Shown: positions 1-8,907, counted from the first letter of the stretch. The stretch is DNA of 39,882 nt from DATKKG01 sp035543015 (GCA_035543015.1 DATKKG010000006.1:1-39882); one strand, 5' to 3'. The notes: generated from the sequence alone by a model not told the origin. Made by a program: numbers and translations.

Positions 1-209
1 GCGGCCCTTGGGTGGGAGCCGCCGTATTTGGCGTCGAGATGGCTGTCGATGTTCCTCAGGCACAGCCTGCACACGTCCGAGTCCTCGGCATCGAACTTGA
101 AGTGGACCCTGCCGACGATTTGGACGCCGCACCACGCGGGACCAGGCTTCCAGGGGAACCTGGCTATGTGCAGCTTGGTCCCCCGTTCGGACTTGCCTAC
201 GTAGACCAC
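1..209 (-). CDS. hypothetical protein, 5' part of a gene running off the left edge
   Basis: An open reading frame on the minus strand runs from a GTG at 209 to the window edge without a stop, giving at least 69 residues. The translation has a balanced composition with aromatic and charged residues and contains a CRLC motif followed by NIDSHLDAKYGG, so one half of a zinc-binding site is possible. Codon third positions are G/C-rich as in the neighbouring housekeeping genes. A TAG stop lies about 21 nt upstream of the chosen GTG, which limits the start. The opposite-strand frame here has a less protein-like composition. I do not recognise the family; the C-terminal part lies outside the window. 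Confidence 0.4.
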   Translation of the reverse strand, partial: MVYVGKSERGTKLHIARFPWKPGPAWCGVQIVGRVHFKFDAEDSDVCRLCLRNIDSHLDAKYGGSHPRA

Positions 210-417
210 GCCCGCACCATCTGATTCGTCCTAGGGGCTCCTTGTATTTCAATAGTAGCATTCCACCCTGTCGGTGAAAGGGGCATGGTGGAAGGGCAAC
301 TACGAAAACAGGCTTCCCAACGAGGACATGTGCAAGGCCCTGGACTCCCGACTGGCGGGGTTGAGTTCAGCTCGGTGACGGGCGCCGCCTTTCTCTAGCG
401 TTGGACCGACCGTCCGT
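210..417. other. short intergenic stretch with a possible gene remnant
   Basis: Positions 274-378 on the plus strand translate from a GTG into 34 protein-like residues (KGAWWKGNYENRLP, then an Asp-Met-Cys and a Leu-rich tail). No recognisable domain is visible. This could be a tiny gene or the 3' remnant of a lost one. Nothing else is seen. Confidence 0.25.
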
Positions 418-428
418 CCTTAAGTATC
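418..428 (+). promoter_or_regulatory. TATA box of the M29-like gene
   Basis: The A/T-rich block CCTTAAGTATC stands in GC-rich surroundings. Its centre at about 423 predicts transcription from about 449, which coincides with the GTG at 448, so the message would be leaderless. The spacing rule is general archaeal knowledge; the site is inferred. Confidence 0.45.
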
Positions 429-447
429 TGTGGCCGTTGGTACTCTT

Positions 448-1530
448 GTGAGTCTAGCCCACAGGATCGTTTCTGACTGTCTTAAGGTCACGCAAGACGA
501 CAACGTGACCATCTTCTTCTATCCGCACAGCATCCCGCTGGCCGAGGAGCTCTCGGAGGAGTGCTTCAAGAAGGGGGCGGACGTCCTCCTGAACCTCTAC
601 ACCGAGAAATACATGCTCGACTACCACGACCTTCTTTCCGAGGAGAGCCTCAGACAACCCTCCGTCTTCTGCCGTGCGCTGGCGGAGAGCTCCACTGCCG
701 AAATCTGGGCTGGAGCAACGTACGACCCGGCGGTCCTTAGGAAGGTGTCCCCTGAGAAGAGCGCCGCAGCGGAAGAAGGGGAGGCGAAGGCCCACCACCC
801 CATCACGGAGGAGAGGAAGGTGAGATCCATCGGCCTCGGCCTCCCTCTGGTCACGAAGCCCCGCGCCAGGGCGTACGGTTTCAACTTCTCCAAATGGGAG
901 AAGATGATGAACCAGGCCTCCAACGTGGACTACGGCAAGCTAGCCCAGACCGGGGCGAAGTTGAAGGAGACACTCGCAAAGTCCGACGTGATAGAGATCA
1001 CGAAGGCTGGCGGGACGGACCTCAGGTTCGGCACCAAGGGCCGGAAGTGGTTCGTGTCCGACGGCGTGATAGACCGAGCCGACATTGCGGAAGGCAACCT
1101 CAGCGACACAGTGCCGGCAGGCTGCGTCTACGTCCCGCCTCTGGAGGACAGCGCCGAGGGCACGGTGACCTTCGACGTGAAGGAACCCTACTTTGGCGTG
1201 GCCCTGGGGAAGCTGACGTGGGCATTCAAGGGTGGGCGCATCGCGAAGTTCTCCGGCGACGCCACCAACGAAAGGCTGAAGTCCAACTGGGAGAAGTCGT
1301 CCGGAGACAAGGACAGGATCGGCTACTTCTCAATCGGCTTCAACCCGAGGGCGGAGCCAGGGTACACGGTCAACAACATCTCCTTGGGTGCCGTGACGAT
1401 CGGCCTAGGCTCGAACGCCGAAATCGGCGGGGCCAACAGGCCCGGGTTCTTTGTGCAGAGGACGATAAGCGGCGCGACCGTGACCGCTGACGGCAAAGAG
1501 ATCGTGAAGAACGGCGAGATAGTCATCTAG
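448..1530 (+). CDS. M29-type aminopeptidase homologue, probably lacking metal ligands
   Basis: The 360-residue product resembles the AmpS/PepS (COG2309, M29) metallo-aminopeptidase family along its length. Family landmarks include PPLEDSAEGTVTFD in the middle (family: P-x-E-D-S-x-x-G) and a late block with IGFNP, IGLG and IGG (family: ELGIGTNP, HIALG, FGG). Active M29 enzymes use two Glu, two His, an Asp and a Tyr to bind two metals. Here the glycine-glutamate before the EDS block reads PAGCVY, the expected Glu of ELGIG is Phe-Ser, the HIALG histidine is Thr and the terminal HLD reads QRTIS. Metal binding is therefore doubtful and the protein may be a pseudoenzyme or have another role. GTG 430 is an alternative start; 448 fits the TATA spacing. 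Confidence 0.7.
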   Translation: MSLAHRIVSDCLKVTQDDNVTIFFYPHSIPLAEELSEECFKKGADVLLNLYTEKYMLDYHDLLSEESLRQPSVFCRALAESSTAEIWAGATYDPAVLRKVSPEKSAAAEEGEAKAHHPITEERKVRSIGLGLPLVTKPRARAYGFNFSKWEKMMNQASNVDYGKLAQTGAKLKETLAKSDVIEITKAGGTDLRFGTKGRKWFVSDGVIDRADIAEGNLSDTVPAGCVYVPPLEDSAEGTVTFDVKEPYFGVALGKLTWAFKGGRIAKFSGDATNERLKSNWEKSSGDKDRIGYFSIGFNPRAEPGYTVNNISLGAVTIGLGSNAEIGGANRPGFFVQRTISGATVTADGKEIVKNGEIVI

Positions 1531-2196
1531 CGAATCGCGGTAGGTACTTCTTTTCCCCAGCGGACTCCAGCGCGCGCCATGAATCATGGTCATCGGTGAA
1601 GGGCCGCTGCGGCAAGGTTGACTCGTCCTCAACGATGATGTCAGGCCAGGGTGACCCGCAGGACGCACCTAGGAAAGCCCGCCAATGGCGGACCATGGGA
1701 ATGCCGTCTCCTATCTCCTTGGTGTGACGGTGCCGTCGGCCTTGAGACTCCATAGTGCGAAACGCATTGCCTTCGCCATGGCGGCGTCCCCTGCGGCAGG
1801 ATCGACCGCGTCTAGACCGATTCAGGGATAGGCACCTGTGGGAAGGACCAGATTGAGAGTCGTTTGCCGCAAGCACCGACCGAAAGACCTCTTGGACGGA
1901 CGGTCGGCCCACGACAGCATTCGTTATAATGCGCCAAGGCGGAGACCTATTCGGGGGCAATGATATCCACTAGGGTATCTGAAAGGTGATGATACCTCAG
2001 CTCACTTTGAGCCCTCCTAGCCCATGACGACAGCCCGTTCCGGTTGCGGGTTTGATTCCGGCGATCGTCTTCTGAAGTGCGGAACCGGATCATGGATTCA
2101 CCTCGAGAAAGGGTCCCTGATTCTTCGCCGATGGATGGCGGCCGGCGCCAGCCACGTTGCAATCGAATCCCGTCTCCGGGGGATCGTCGACGGCTT
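1531..2196. other. 666-nt gap without a convincing gene
   Basis: Frames on both strands are short or Arg/Ser-rich and look like noise. The best candidate is a 57-codon minus-strand frame, 1523-1696, starting at an ATG and ending EKKYLPRFAR. It overlaps the end of the M29-like gene convergently and has no recognisable family. The A/T-rich stretch near 1920-2000 could contain a promoter, but no gene follows it in a clear way. I saw no repeat or RNA gene. Confidence 0.3.
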
Positions 2197-2505
2197 CTAT
2201 TCGCCTTTCGGGTCGCCTCTTCTGATGACATAGGCGAGCAGGAGGATCTGCAGGGCTATGTTTCCCACCACGAAGATCGACAGGGAAACCTCGCTGACCG
2301 AGTAAACATAGAGGAGGAAGAGCAACAGGAGTATCCAGACGAACGTGAAGTCCTTGGCGACCCGTATGGCCCGCGGTCCACCTACCGAGGTGTCGGGACT
2401 CCGCTTCTGCCTGCGCCTATAGAGATAGACGCTTGCGGCGCATACGAACAGTATGTTGAATGTGATGCTGGCGATCCACCAACCAAAGAGATCTGCGTAC
2501 GGCAT
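2197..2505 (-). CDS. small membrane protein downstream of the Mg-type ATPase
   Basis: This 102-residue protein has three hydrophobic segments, at about residues 10-28, 52-70 and 72-92, separated by a basic loop (YRRRQKRS), and ends in a charged tail. It starts at an ATG 23 nt after the stop of the P-type ATPase, on the same strand, so the two are probably cotranscribed. I do not recognise the family. Small membrane proteins are known to modulate MgtA-type ATPases in bacteria, so an accessory role is possible, but that rests only on position. Confidence 0.65.
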   Translation of the reverse strand: MPYADLFGWWIASITFNILFVCAASVYLYRRRQKRSPDTSVGGPRAIRVAKDFTFVWILLLLFLLYVYSVSEVSLSIFVVGNIALQILLLAYVIRRGDPKGE

Positions 2506-2528
2506 TGCTCAGACAGCTCCTTTCATTG

Positions 2529-5138
2529 TCAATAGCCACACACCTTGTAGAAGAACCCCTTTCCGGCGTCGACCAAGAGAAGGTACGTGACGGTCATCAC
2601 GGCGGTGATCATCAGGAACGACACCGGAATCGGTGTGAACCCCATCAGCGTCCCCAGTGAAGTGAAGGGTACCATCGTTCCGAGCGCGACCGACGATAGC
2701 GTCAATATGGTGAGCCACTTCCCGGGTTTACTTCTGAAGAATGGGATGCGTGACGTCCTTATCACGAAGATGGTCAGGGCTTCGTTCCAGAACGACTCCA
2801 CAAACCAAGCGCTCTGGAAGCCCGCGGGGGTTACCCCGAAGATGAAGAGCAGGATTCCGAAGGTCAGGAAGTCGTAGACGGAGCTCAGGGGCCCGAAGAA
2901 GAGGGTGAAGTTGCGGATGAACCCCATGTCCCAGCTTCTCGGCCATTTCGTGTATTCGGGGTCAACGTTGTCCGTCGGCAACGCGAGGTTGGAAACGTCG
3001 GTAAGGAGGTTCAGTAGGAGGATCTGCATGGGGAGCATGGGGAGAAAGGGTAGGAAGACGGATGCTGCCGAGGCGCTGAACATGTTCCCGAAATTGGAGC
3101 TCGTCTCCATCAGTATGTACTTCATCGTGTTGCCGAACGTCCGTCTCCCTTCTTCGATTCCCTGAGCGAGGGCCCCCAAGTCCTTCTTCAGTAGAACAAC
3201 GTCGGCCGCGTCCTTGGCCACATCCACGCCGGAGTCGACCGAGATGCCCGTATCGGCCTCGTACAATGCTGGAGCGTCGTTGACCCCGTCACCCACGTAC
3301 CCAACCACGTGTCCGTCTTCCTTCAACGCCCTGATGACGTTCAGCTTCTGCTCCGGCGTAACCCTTGCGAAGATCGTGGCCTTCTCGGCGGTAGACTTCA
3401 GGTCCGTCCAGCTGAGCTGGGAGAGTTCGGATCCCGTCACAACCCCGTTCACGGCGAGGTTGACTTCCTCGCACATCTTCCTCGCGACAAGTTCATTGTC
3501 CCCAGTGAGGATCTTGATCTCTACCCCAAGGGCTTCAAGGCTCGCCAAAGCCTGGGCGGCGTCTTTCTTTGGCGGGTCCGTGTAAACCAAGATGCCGGCT
3601 AGGGTCAGACCCGATTCGTCGCTGATCCCGTACGCGCTCTTTGCTTCGATCTCCTTCAGGGCGACAGCGAGTACCCTGAGCCCGTCGTTCGAGTATCCCA
3701 CGAACGTGGAGTTGAGCGAATCCAGAACTTGGGGCGTGATCGGCTCAGCCTGTCCCCCCCACTGAACCTCGGTACACTGTTTCAGCACCGATTCGGGGGC
3801 CCCCTTCGCAATCAGCTTGAGCTTGTCTCCTTTCTTCGCTATGACTGACACCATCCGCCTCTGGTAGTCGAACGGGACCTCGCTGACCTTGATGAAGTCC
3901 TTCGCCGAATCTCGGAGGCCATTGCGAATTGCGTAGTCCCATACCGCGACGTCCATCGGATTCCCCGAAATGGCGTCGTCCACGATGGCGTCGTTGCACA
4001 CCAGGGAGAGGGGGATGACCTTCGTCCCGTCGTCGGGCGTCAGGTCGGGTGTGAAGGAGCCTTCGAGGACGATCTTTCCCTCGGTGAGGGTCCCCGTCTT
4101 GTCTGTGCAGAGCTTGTCCAGGTTCCCGAGGTTCTCCATGGAGGCGAGGCGTTTCACGACGACCTGCTCCTTCGCCATCCTGTGAGCCCCGGTGGAGAGA
4201 GTGATCGTCACGATGGCTGGCATCATCTCCGGAACGATTCCGATGGCGATGGCGAGGGCGAACAAGAGCGAGTTGATCAGGGAGTGGCCCATGGCTGCGT
4301 TCAGTCCGAAGATGGCGACCGTCAGGAAGAAGGCGAAGGTGAGAAGGAGGTCGCCATACCTCTTCGTGCCTTTCTGAAACTCGGACTCGGGATGAGGCCT
4401 TTCGACCATCCTGGAGATCGAGCCGAACTGGGTCCTCCTGCCGGTTGAAGTGACCACCCCTTTTGCTGTTCCCCTCGTCACTACGGTGCTCATGAACAGG
4501 AGGTTGGTCGACTGGGTGGGCGCCGATGGCCTGGCCGGCAGCTTCTCGGCGTTCTTGTCCACCGGGAAGGATTCACCCGTCAGGGCAGCTTCGTTCACCT
4601 GGAGGTCTGTTGAGTCGACGATCCTCATGTCTGCGGGCACGATGTCTCCGATGTACACCCTGACCAAGTCGCCCGGGACAAGCAGGGCCGAATCCAGCTC
4701 CGTCGCCTTCCCATCCCTTATCACCACGGCCTTGATCGACACGCTGTTCTCAAGGTCCTGGACCATCTTCGTGGCGCGGAACTCGTTGTAGAATCCGAGG
4801 ACCACGCCCACGGCCATGATCACGAGTATGATCTCAGCCTGTTCGGGCTGGCCCAGGAAGCCTGACAGTATGGCTACCACGACGAGGATGAGTGACATGG
4901 GGTTGTCGAATTGACTCAGGAGGATCCTGGGCCAGCCAGGTCCCTCCCTTGGGAGCTCGTTGCGACCGTAGAGGGAGAGTCTCCTTGCGGCTTCTTCGCT
5001 CGGAAGGCCGTTCTCGCTGGTACTGAGGGCGGCGTAGACCTCCGATGGGTCCTGGGACCAGTACTCGTCGGTCACGGCCGTCAAGGATTGTCCGTCTGTT
5101 CCTTGAGCCAAGAGAGACCTTTTTCCTTCTCCGGTCAC
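2529..5138 (-). CDS. mgtA: P-type magnesium-importing ATPase (type IIIB, MgtA-like)
   Basis: The 869-residue product drives cation movement across the membrane using ATP. The phosphorylation motif DKTGTLT places the catalytic aspartate at D346; LTGES (actuator domain) and GDGVNDAPAL (hinge) are present. The subgroup is set by the membrane core: a VPEMMPAIVT stretch in M4 and, in M5-M6, NFGNMF, FLPMLPMQ and LLTDVSN followed by DNVDPE. These match MgtA/MgtB rather than calcium or proton pumps. An N-terminal cation-ATPase domain with GLPSEEAARRL precedes M1. Length is normal for the family. The start is a GTG; a downstream TTG is possible. It precedes the 102-residue membrane protein in a probable two-gene unit. 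Mg2+ (or Ni2+) uptake is inferred from family. Confidence 0.9.
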   Translation of the reverse strand: MTGEGKRSLLAQGTDGQSLTAVTDEYWSQDPSEVYAALSTSENGLPSEEAARRLSLYGRNELPREGPGWPRILLSQFDNPMSLILVVVAILSGFLGQPEQAEIILVIMAVGVVLGFYNEFRATKMVQDLENSVSIKAVVIRDGKATELDSALLVPGDLVRVYIGDIVPADMRIVDSTDLQVNEAALTGESFPVDKNAEKLPARPSAPTQSTNLLFMSTVVTRGTAKGVVTSTGRRTQFGSISRMVERPHPESEFQKGTKRYGDLLLTFAFFLTVAIFGLNAAMGHSLINSLLFALAIAIGIVPEMMPAIVTITLSTGAHRMAKEQVVVKRLASMENLGNLDKLCTDKTGTLTEGKIVLEGSFTPDLTPDDGTKVIPLSLVCNDAIVDDAISGNPMDVAVWDYAIRNGLRDSAKDFIKVSEVPFDYQRRMVSVIAKKGDKLKLIAKGAPESVLKQCTEVQWGGQAEPITPQVLDSLNSTFVGYSNDGLRVLAVALKEIEAKSAYGISDESGLTLAGILVYTDPPKKDAAQALASLEALGVEIKILTGDNELVARKMCEEVNLAVNGVVTGSELSQLSWTDLKSTAEKATIFARVTPEQKLNVIRALKEDGHVVGYVGDGVNDAPALYEADTGISVDSGVDVAKDAADVVLLKKDLGALAQGIEEGRRTFGNTMKYILMETSSNFGNMFSASAASVFLPFLPMLPMQILLLNLLTDVSNLALPTDNVDPEYTKWPRSWDMGFIRNFTLFFGPLSSVYDFLTFGILLFIFGVTPAGFQSAWFVESFWNEALTIFVIRTSRIPFFRSKPGKWLTILTLSSVALGTMVPFTSLGTLMGFTPIPVSFLMITAVMTVTYLLLVDAGKGFFYKVCGY

Positions 5139-5274
5139 TCACCCTGCGACCATGGGGATTTGGACCTCGGCCGGTTGCGTAGATTCCCCTGTGGCCCGTG
5201 TTCTGCCCTTCCTCCACGAAGGAGCGGAGGACTCGCCTGGTGCTGCCGAGACCTTCAAACGAAATCGCCCTCGG

Positions 5275-6582
5275 TCAGTCTGTGGGCCTACGACTGATCG
5301 CGCAGGTCATGCAGTGGGCACCCCCGTAGCCGCCGGTTATCTCCTGAAGCGGGATCGCGGTAGCCTCTATCCCTAGTTCGTCGAACTCCTTCTTCCACGG
5401 GAAGAACCGGTTCGATTCCTTGAGCTCGGAGTACTCCTTCTCGGCCTGGTGAAGCAGGGCCTGGTACCGGTGAGGGTCCGCGGCGGCCTCCACCTGCAGG
5501 TTCTTCATGACTCTGTCGACGACTTGGTCCACTTCGACGGCAAGGATGTGGTGGTCCCTGACGCAGAGGAAGTTGGAAGCGTAGCACAGCTGCTCCAGCG
5601 TGGTGATCGGAACGACCGTGAATCCCTTGCCGACCAGGTAGTCGTAAACGGTCGGACTTCCGCTCATCACTTCGTACCGACCGTCGGCCTTCTTCCTGTA
5701 AACCTCCACAAGCGCGCGTTTCAGAAGCGGAACGCACCCGACCGCGACTCCCTTCCCCGGGATGTTCAGGTAGGTGTCTACATGCATGTCTACCATCGGG
5801 TCAGGCTCGTCACCCGGTATCAGGGGATGGGCGGGCTGGTGGACCACGGCCACTTCTTCGAATCCGACGCCATGCGCGAGGATCTGATTCACCCCGCTCC
5901 TGTTCGTCCGGTCTCCCAGCCCCAGCAGGGCGAAGTCCCCGGCAGGAATGAAGTCTCCGCCCTCGAAGGTCCCTGGAGCGACGACGCGGTGGGCTATTTT
6001 GGCTCCGGCCATCTGGAGGATGGTGCTGGTTATCTGCGGCTCCATCCTCCTCTGGGGCTTCGACATCCTGCTGACGATGACCCCAAGGTCCGACACGGCC
6101 TGCTGATCCCTCATGAAGTAGAGGTTCGCCAGAGGAACGTCCAGGGTGACACGGGGGAAGATGATCCTTGTGCCCTTCCCTTCGTCGAGGTGGACGCTGG
6201 GCCGGAGCACGAGGATGTTGAAGATCGTCTCCGCGTCCAAGGTCGCGAGGTTGCTCTGGAACTCCTTTCGCGCCCTGATGGCCTCCTCCCTCGGTCCATC
6301 GAACTTCACTATCTCCTCCGCATGTTGCCTGGCCTCATGGGCAAGGAGGGGGTCTTCCCTCTGCTGGTTGACCGCGAGCCGCTTCAGCCTGTGAACCCTC
6401 ACGCCTGCCCTTGCAAGCGCACGTTCCAGCTCCATGTGCTCGTAGACGGCTTCGTCCATGCTGAAGGCGCGCTCGTACAGAAAGGAAAAGGGCTCCAGAA
6501 GGCCGAAGAACATTTCGACTCCGGGCCTGTGGATGACCACGTCCTGCAGGGCGTGCCACTCCGCATGTATCGTTGAGTCCAT
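5275..6582 (-). CDS. arcA: arginine deiminase
   Basis: The product (435 residues from ATG 6582) belongs to the guanidino-group modifying family and should hydrolyse L-arginine to citrulline and ammonia. All hallmark motifs are present in order: PLANLYFMRD, FEGGDF, HVDTYLN and the C-terminal GGYGGAHCMTC, with C424 as the expected nucleophile. The length is slightly above the usual ~410. The start was placed at 6582 because AGGTGAT, a strong match to the archaeal anti-Shine-Dalgarno sequence, sits 4 nt ahead of it; GTG 6591 and ATG 6588 are in frame upstream. The gene follows the amino-acid permease by about 30 nt on the same strand. Ornithine carbamoyltransferase and carbamate kinase are not in the window. 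Confidence 0.88.
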   Translation of the reverse strand: MDSTIHAEWHALQDVVIHRPGVEMFFGLLEPFSFLYERAFSMDEAVYEHMELERALARAGVRVHRLKRLAVNQQREDPLLAHEARQHAEEIVKFDGPREEAIRARKEFQSNLATLDAETIFNILVLRPSVHLDEGKGTRIIFPRVTLDVPLANLYFMRDQQAVSDLGVIVSRMSKPQRRMEPQITSTILQMAGAKIAHRVVAPGTFEGGDFIPAGDFALLGLGDRTNRSGVNQILAHGVGFEEVAVVHQPAHPLIPGDEPDPMVDMHVDTYLNIPGKGVAVGCVPLLKRALVEVYRKKADGRYEVMSGSPTVYDYLVGKGFTVVPITTLEQLCYASNFLCVRDHHILAVEVDQVVDRVMKNLQVEAAADPHRYQALLHQAEKEYSELKESNRFFPWKKEFDELGIEATAIPLQEITGGYGGAHCMTCAISRRPTD

Positions 6583-6586
6583 CGTC

Positions 6587-6593
6587 ATCACCT
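6587..6593 (-). promoter_or_regulatory. Shine-Dalgarno site deciding the arginine deiminase start
   Basis: AGGTGAT on the minus strand is complementary to the conserved archaeal 16S rRNA tail and lies 4 nt before ATG 6582. It covers the alternative start codons GTG 6591 and ATG 6588, arguing against them. Use of a ribosome binding site fits a downstream cistron. Confidence 0.55.
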
Positions 6594-6616
6594 ATCCCTC
6601 TGTCCTATCCCTTCCT

Positions 6617-8197
6617 CTATAAATTAGCCGCGACCCCTGGGACCGTGTTTGCCTTGTAGGCCCAGGCGAAGATGGCGATGGCGAACACCGTCAGTACGAT
6701 GAAGTCATATGGCATGGGTATTATGCCCATCGGGCCGAACGGGAGGAAGTTCTGGTAGACGAAGTTCGTGTCGCCCAGCAGCGAGATGACGACCAACCCC
6801 ACCATGTAGACGATCAGCCACGCCTGCCTCCCCCAATCCAGCTTGTGGCCCTTCAGCGTCAAGTACAGCGGGAAGCCGACCAGGGTGGCGACCGCCCCCA
6901 CGAGGGTCCACGGCCAGGACGCCCAGTAGATCAGCACGGTCGAGAAGACGAAGCCGAGCACCGCAAAGAGCAACCCGGCTTGAAGCCGGAACGGGCGTGG
7001 AACGTCGGGCTTGTTCTTTCTCAGTATGGGCAGCGACACGGCGGCGGCAGCGTAGGGTATCAGGGTGGTGATCGAAGCTATGAGCATCACGCTCGGAAAG
7101 CTCGGCAGAAGCACCTGTGTGCCGATGGTTAGAGCCGATGCGAAGATGATGGAGACGTATGGCGTTCCGTACTTGCTGTGTACCTTGTCCATTGGCCCCC
7201 AGAAGAGGTGGTCCTCGGCCATCGCGTAGGGGATCCTTCCTTGGAAGAGGACCCAGTCGCCACCCGCTCCGGTGGCGCTGAAGATGGCACCTACGGTCAC
7301 CACTGCCGCAAGGAGGCCGAGTCCGGCCGCCTTCGCGACGTCTGACAGCGGCGAAGAGAGGTTGTACATGCCTCCCCAGTCACCGACGTTGAGGCCCAAG
7401 GCGGACCAGTTGATCAGCCCTGTGAACGCGGTCGCGATCAGGATGTAGACGGCCACGACGACCGCCACGGTGATCATCATCGCCCGAGGTATGGTCCGGG
7501 AAGGATTCTTGACTTCGCCCGACGGGATGACCACCGCCTCGAAGCCCGTGAAAGAGAAGAAGCCGAAGGCCATGGCGAGCCCGATCCCACCCCACCCGAA
7601 CGGCATGAACGGCGTGAAATTGGATGGATTCAGAAGCGCCAGCCCCACGAATCCGAAGATCAACAGCGGAACGATCTTGGCCACCGTGGTCAGTATCCCG
7701 AACAGCGTCCCCCACTTCACGCCGATGATGTTGATGATCGTGAAGACGATGGTTGCCGCGACCGCCAGGACTACGCCCGTGGCCGTGAGCGTCAAGCCCG
7801 CAGCCAGGCCGGGGACGTAGAAGCTGAGGTAGGTGATCGCAATGTCGATGATTGCGGCCGTGCCTGTGAACGCGTACAGGAAGTATCCCCACCCGATGAC
7901 GAAGCCTCCTGCGTCTCCCAGGGCGAGCCTGGGGATGGAGTAGGGGCCCCCCGTCAGCGGGAACGCGGAGCCAAGCTCGGAGTAGATCAGCGCCAGTATC
8001 ATAGTTATGACTCCGACCAGGGCCACGGCCAGGATCATTGAAGGTCCCGCCACGGACCCCATCGTCGCTGGAAGTCCGAAGACCCCTGAGCCTATCATAC
8101 CTCCGACCCCCAGGGCGACAAGGCTCCAGAGCCCGATTTCCTTCTTCAGCTTGGACTTCTCGGCCGGGGCCTGTTCTTGCTGTTGGGTGGTTGCCAT
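6617..8197 (-). CDS. APC-superfamily amino-acid permease
   Basis: The 526-residue protein has about twelve hydrophobic segments and the APC signature near the N-terminus (LGVGGMIGSGVFGLP), followed by the TM3-TM4 pattern of amino-acid/polyamine/organocation transporters and the FTGFEAV motif of TM6. A cytoplasmic tail rich in Gln, Glu and Lys precedes the first helix. ATG 8197 was chosen because the sequence upstream of it is Arg/Cys-rich and unlike the family. The arginine deiminase starts about 30 nt downstream on the same strand, so arginine uptake or arginine/citrulline or ornithine exchange is the likely job; the substrate itself cannot be read from the sequence. Confidence 0.85.
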   Translation of the reverse strand: MATTQQQEQAPAEKSKLKKEIGLWSLVALGVGGMIGSGVFGLPATMGSVAGPSMILAVALVGVITMILALIYSELGSAFPLTGGPYSIPRLALGDAGGFVIGWGYFLYAFTGTAAIIDIAITYLSFYVPGLAAGLTLTATGVVLAVAATIVFTIINIIGVKWGTLFGILTTVAKIVPLLIFGFVGLALLNPSNFTPFMPFGWGGIGLAMAFGFFSFTGFEAVVIPSGEVKNPSRTIPRAMMITVAVVVAVYILIATAFTGLINWSALGLNVGDWGGMYNLSSPLSDVAKAAGLGLLAAVVTVGAIFSATGAGGDWVLFQGRIPYAMAEDHLFWGPMDKVHSKYGTPYVSIIFASALTIGTQVLLPSFPSVMLIASITTLIPYAAAAVSLPILRKNKPDVPRPFRLQAGLLFAVLGFVFSTVLIYWASWPWTLVGAVATLVGFPLYLTLKGHKLDWGRQAWLIVYMVGLVVISLLGDTNFVYQNFLPFGPMGIIPMPYDFIVLTVFAIAIFAWAYKANTVPGVAANL

Positions 8198-8589
8198 GTT
8201 CTCATCCTTCGAGGAAGCGCCTGCGCGTTGGCGCCTGCACTTTCGTATCGGCACCGGCTGCAAACGGCGTCCTCGCCGCAACTGCGAGAACGCGTGCCAA
8301 GTCACGCGGCAACGGCCTACGCGATTCCATATCGCATTCTCATCGGTACCAGTGTCTCCTCCTTCCTATATGACTCGGGCGTATTCCTTGCCACCTTTAG
8401 TAGCCGACTGTGATGTGGCACGAGTCAGATGGGAGTTTGACCGGCCAGCAGGCGCGATGGGACCTCCCGGCCGCGTGGTTTGGAATGGCCAATAGGATCA
8501 TTTCAAGGAGGCCCGACCGAAGGCCAGTTGCAGAGCCACGCGTCGCCGACCTCAGGGGGGCGGACGCGTCGAGCCGATTAGAGCTTCGC
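8198..8589. other. 392-nt intergenic region upstream of the permease operon
   Basis: No convincing gene is visible; open frames here are Arg/Pro-rich. The minus strand carries an A/T-rich CATATAGG-like block near 8366-8373 that could be the permease promoter, which would leave a leader of about 140 nt. That leader is GC-rich with short self-complementary runs, but I could not assign a known RNA structure. Confidence 0.3.
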
Positions 8590-8805
8590 TCAAGAAAACG
8601 CTTCGTGCACGTGGCGTTTCAGCTTGTAGATGGTCAGGACGGCGGGATCGTACCAGATGTAAAGCGTGTGCGCGAGGTTGTTCACTTGAACGCGCAGCAC
8701 CCCCTCGGTGGCAGCCAGTTTCTTCTCGACTTCGCCTGCCTTCGGGGTCACCTTGGTTGCCTCTAGCCTCAGAATCGCCTTCGCAGTCTTCCTTGTATGT
8801 TCCAT
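8590..8805 (-). CDS. small HMA-fold-like protein without CxxC
   Basis: A 71-residue protein starting at ATG 8805. Its order of predicted elements (strand ILRLEATKV, helix with AGEVEKKLAATEG, strand VLRVQVNN, strand TLYIWYDP, helix KLKRHVHEAF) matches the ferredoxin-like beta-alpha-beta-beta-alpha pattern of heavy-metal-associated domains. The metal-binding CxxC that normally follows the first strand is replaced (VTPKAGE), and the protein contains no cysteine. It could be a non-metal-binding relative or an unrelated small fold. It is divergent from the regulator that starts at 8940. Confidence 0.6.
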   Translation of the reverse strand: MEHTRKTAKAILRLEATKVTPKAGEVEKKLAATEGVLRVQVNNLAHTLYIWYDPAVLTIYKLKRHVHEAFS

Positions 8806-8899
8806 GGTTGCCGTCTGTCTTGGAAGACCGGCATCAGTACTTAGAGGGGAGGTTTCTTTTGTAGCCGAATGTAGCGCTGTGGGCAGCGGCGGCGATAGG

Positions 8900-8907
8900 C
8901 ATATATG
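8900..8907 (+). promoter_or_regulatory. TATA box of the ribbon-helix-helix gene
   Basis: CATATATG centred at about 8904 predicts transcription from about 8930, leaving a 10-nt leader before ATG 8940 or a leaderless message at ATG 8928. Confidence 0.55.

Noticed and set aside
110..135. ATTTGGACGCCG match to repeat copy B flank
   Set aside because: Twelve identical bases, but they lie in a likely coding region and outside the conserved 19-nt core; probably coincidence.
5449..6576. Long plus-strand open frame (375 codons)
   Set aside because: It is the antisense shadow of arginine deiminase in GC-rich DNA; His/Arg/Val-rich with no family pattern, while the minus strand has all ADI motifs.
8198..8380. 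Riboswitch or structured leader upstream of the permease
   Set aside because: GC-rich self-complementary runs exist, but no known aptamer pattern could be traced and the transcription start is uncertain.
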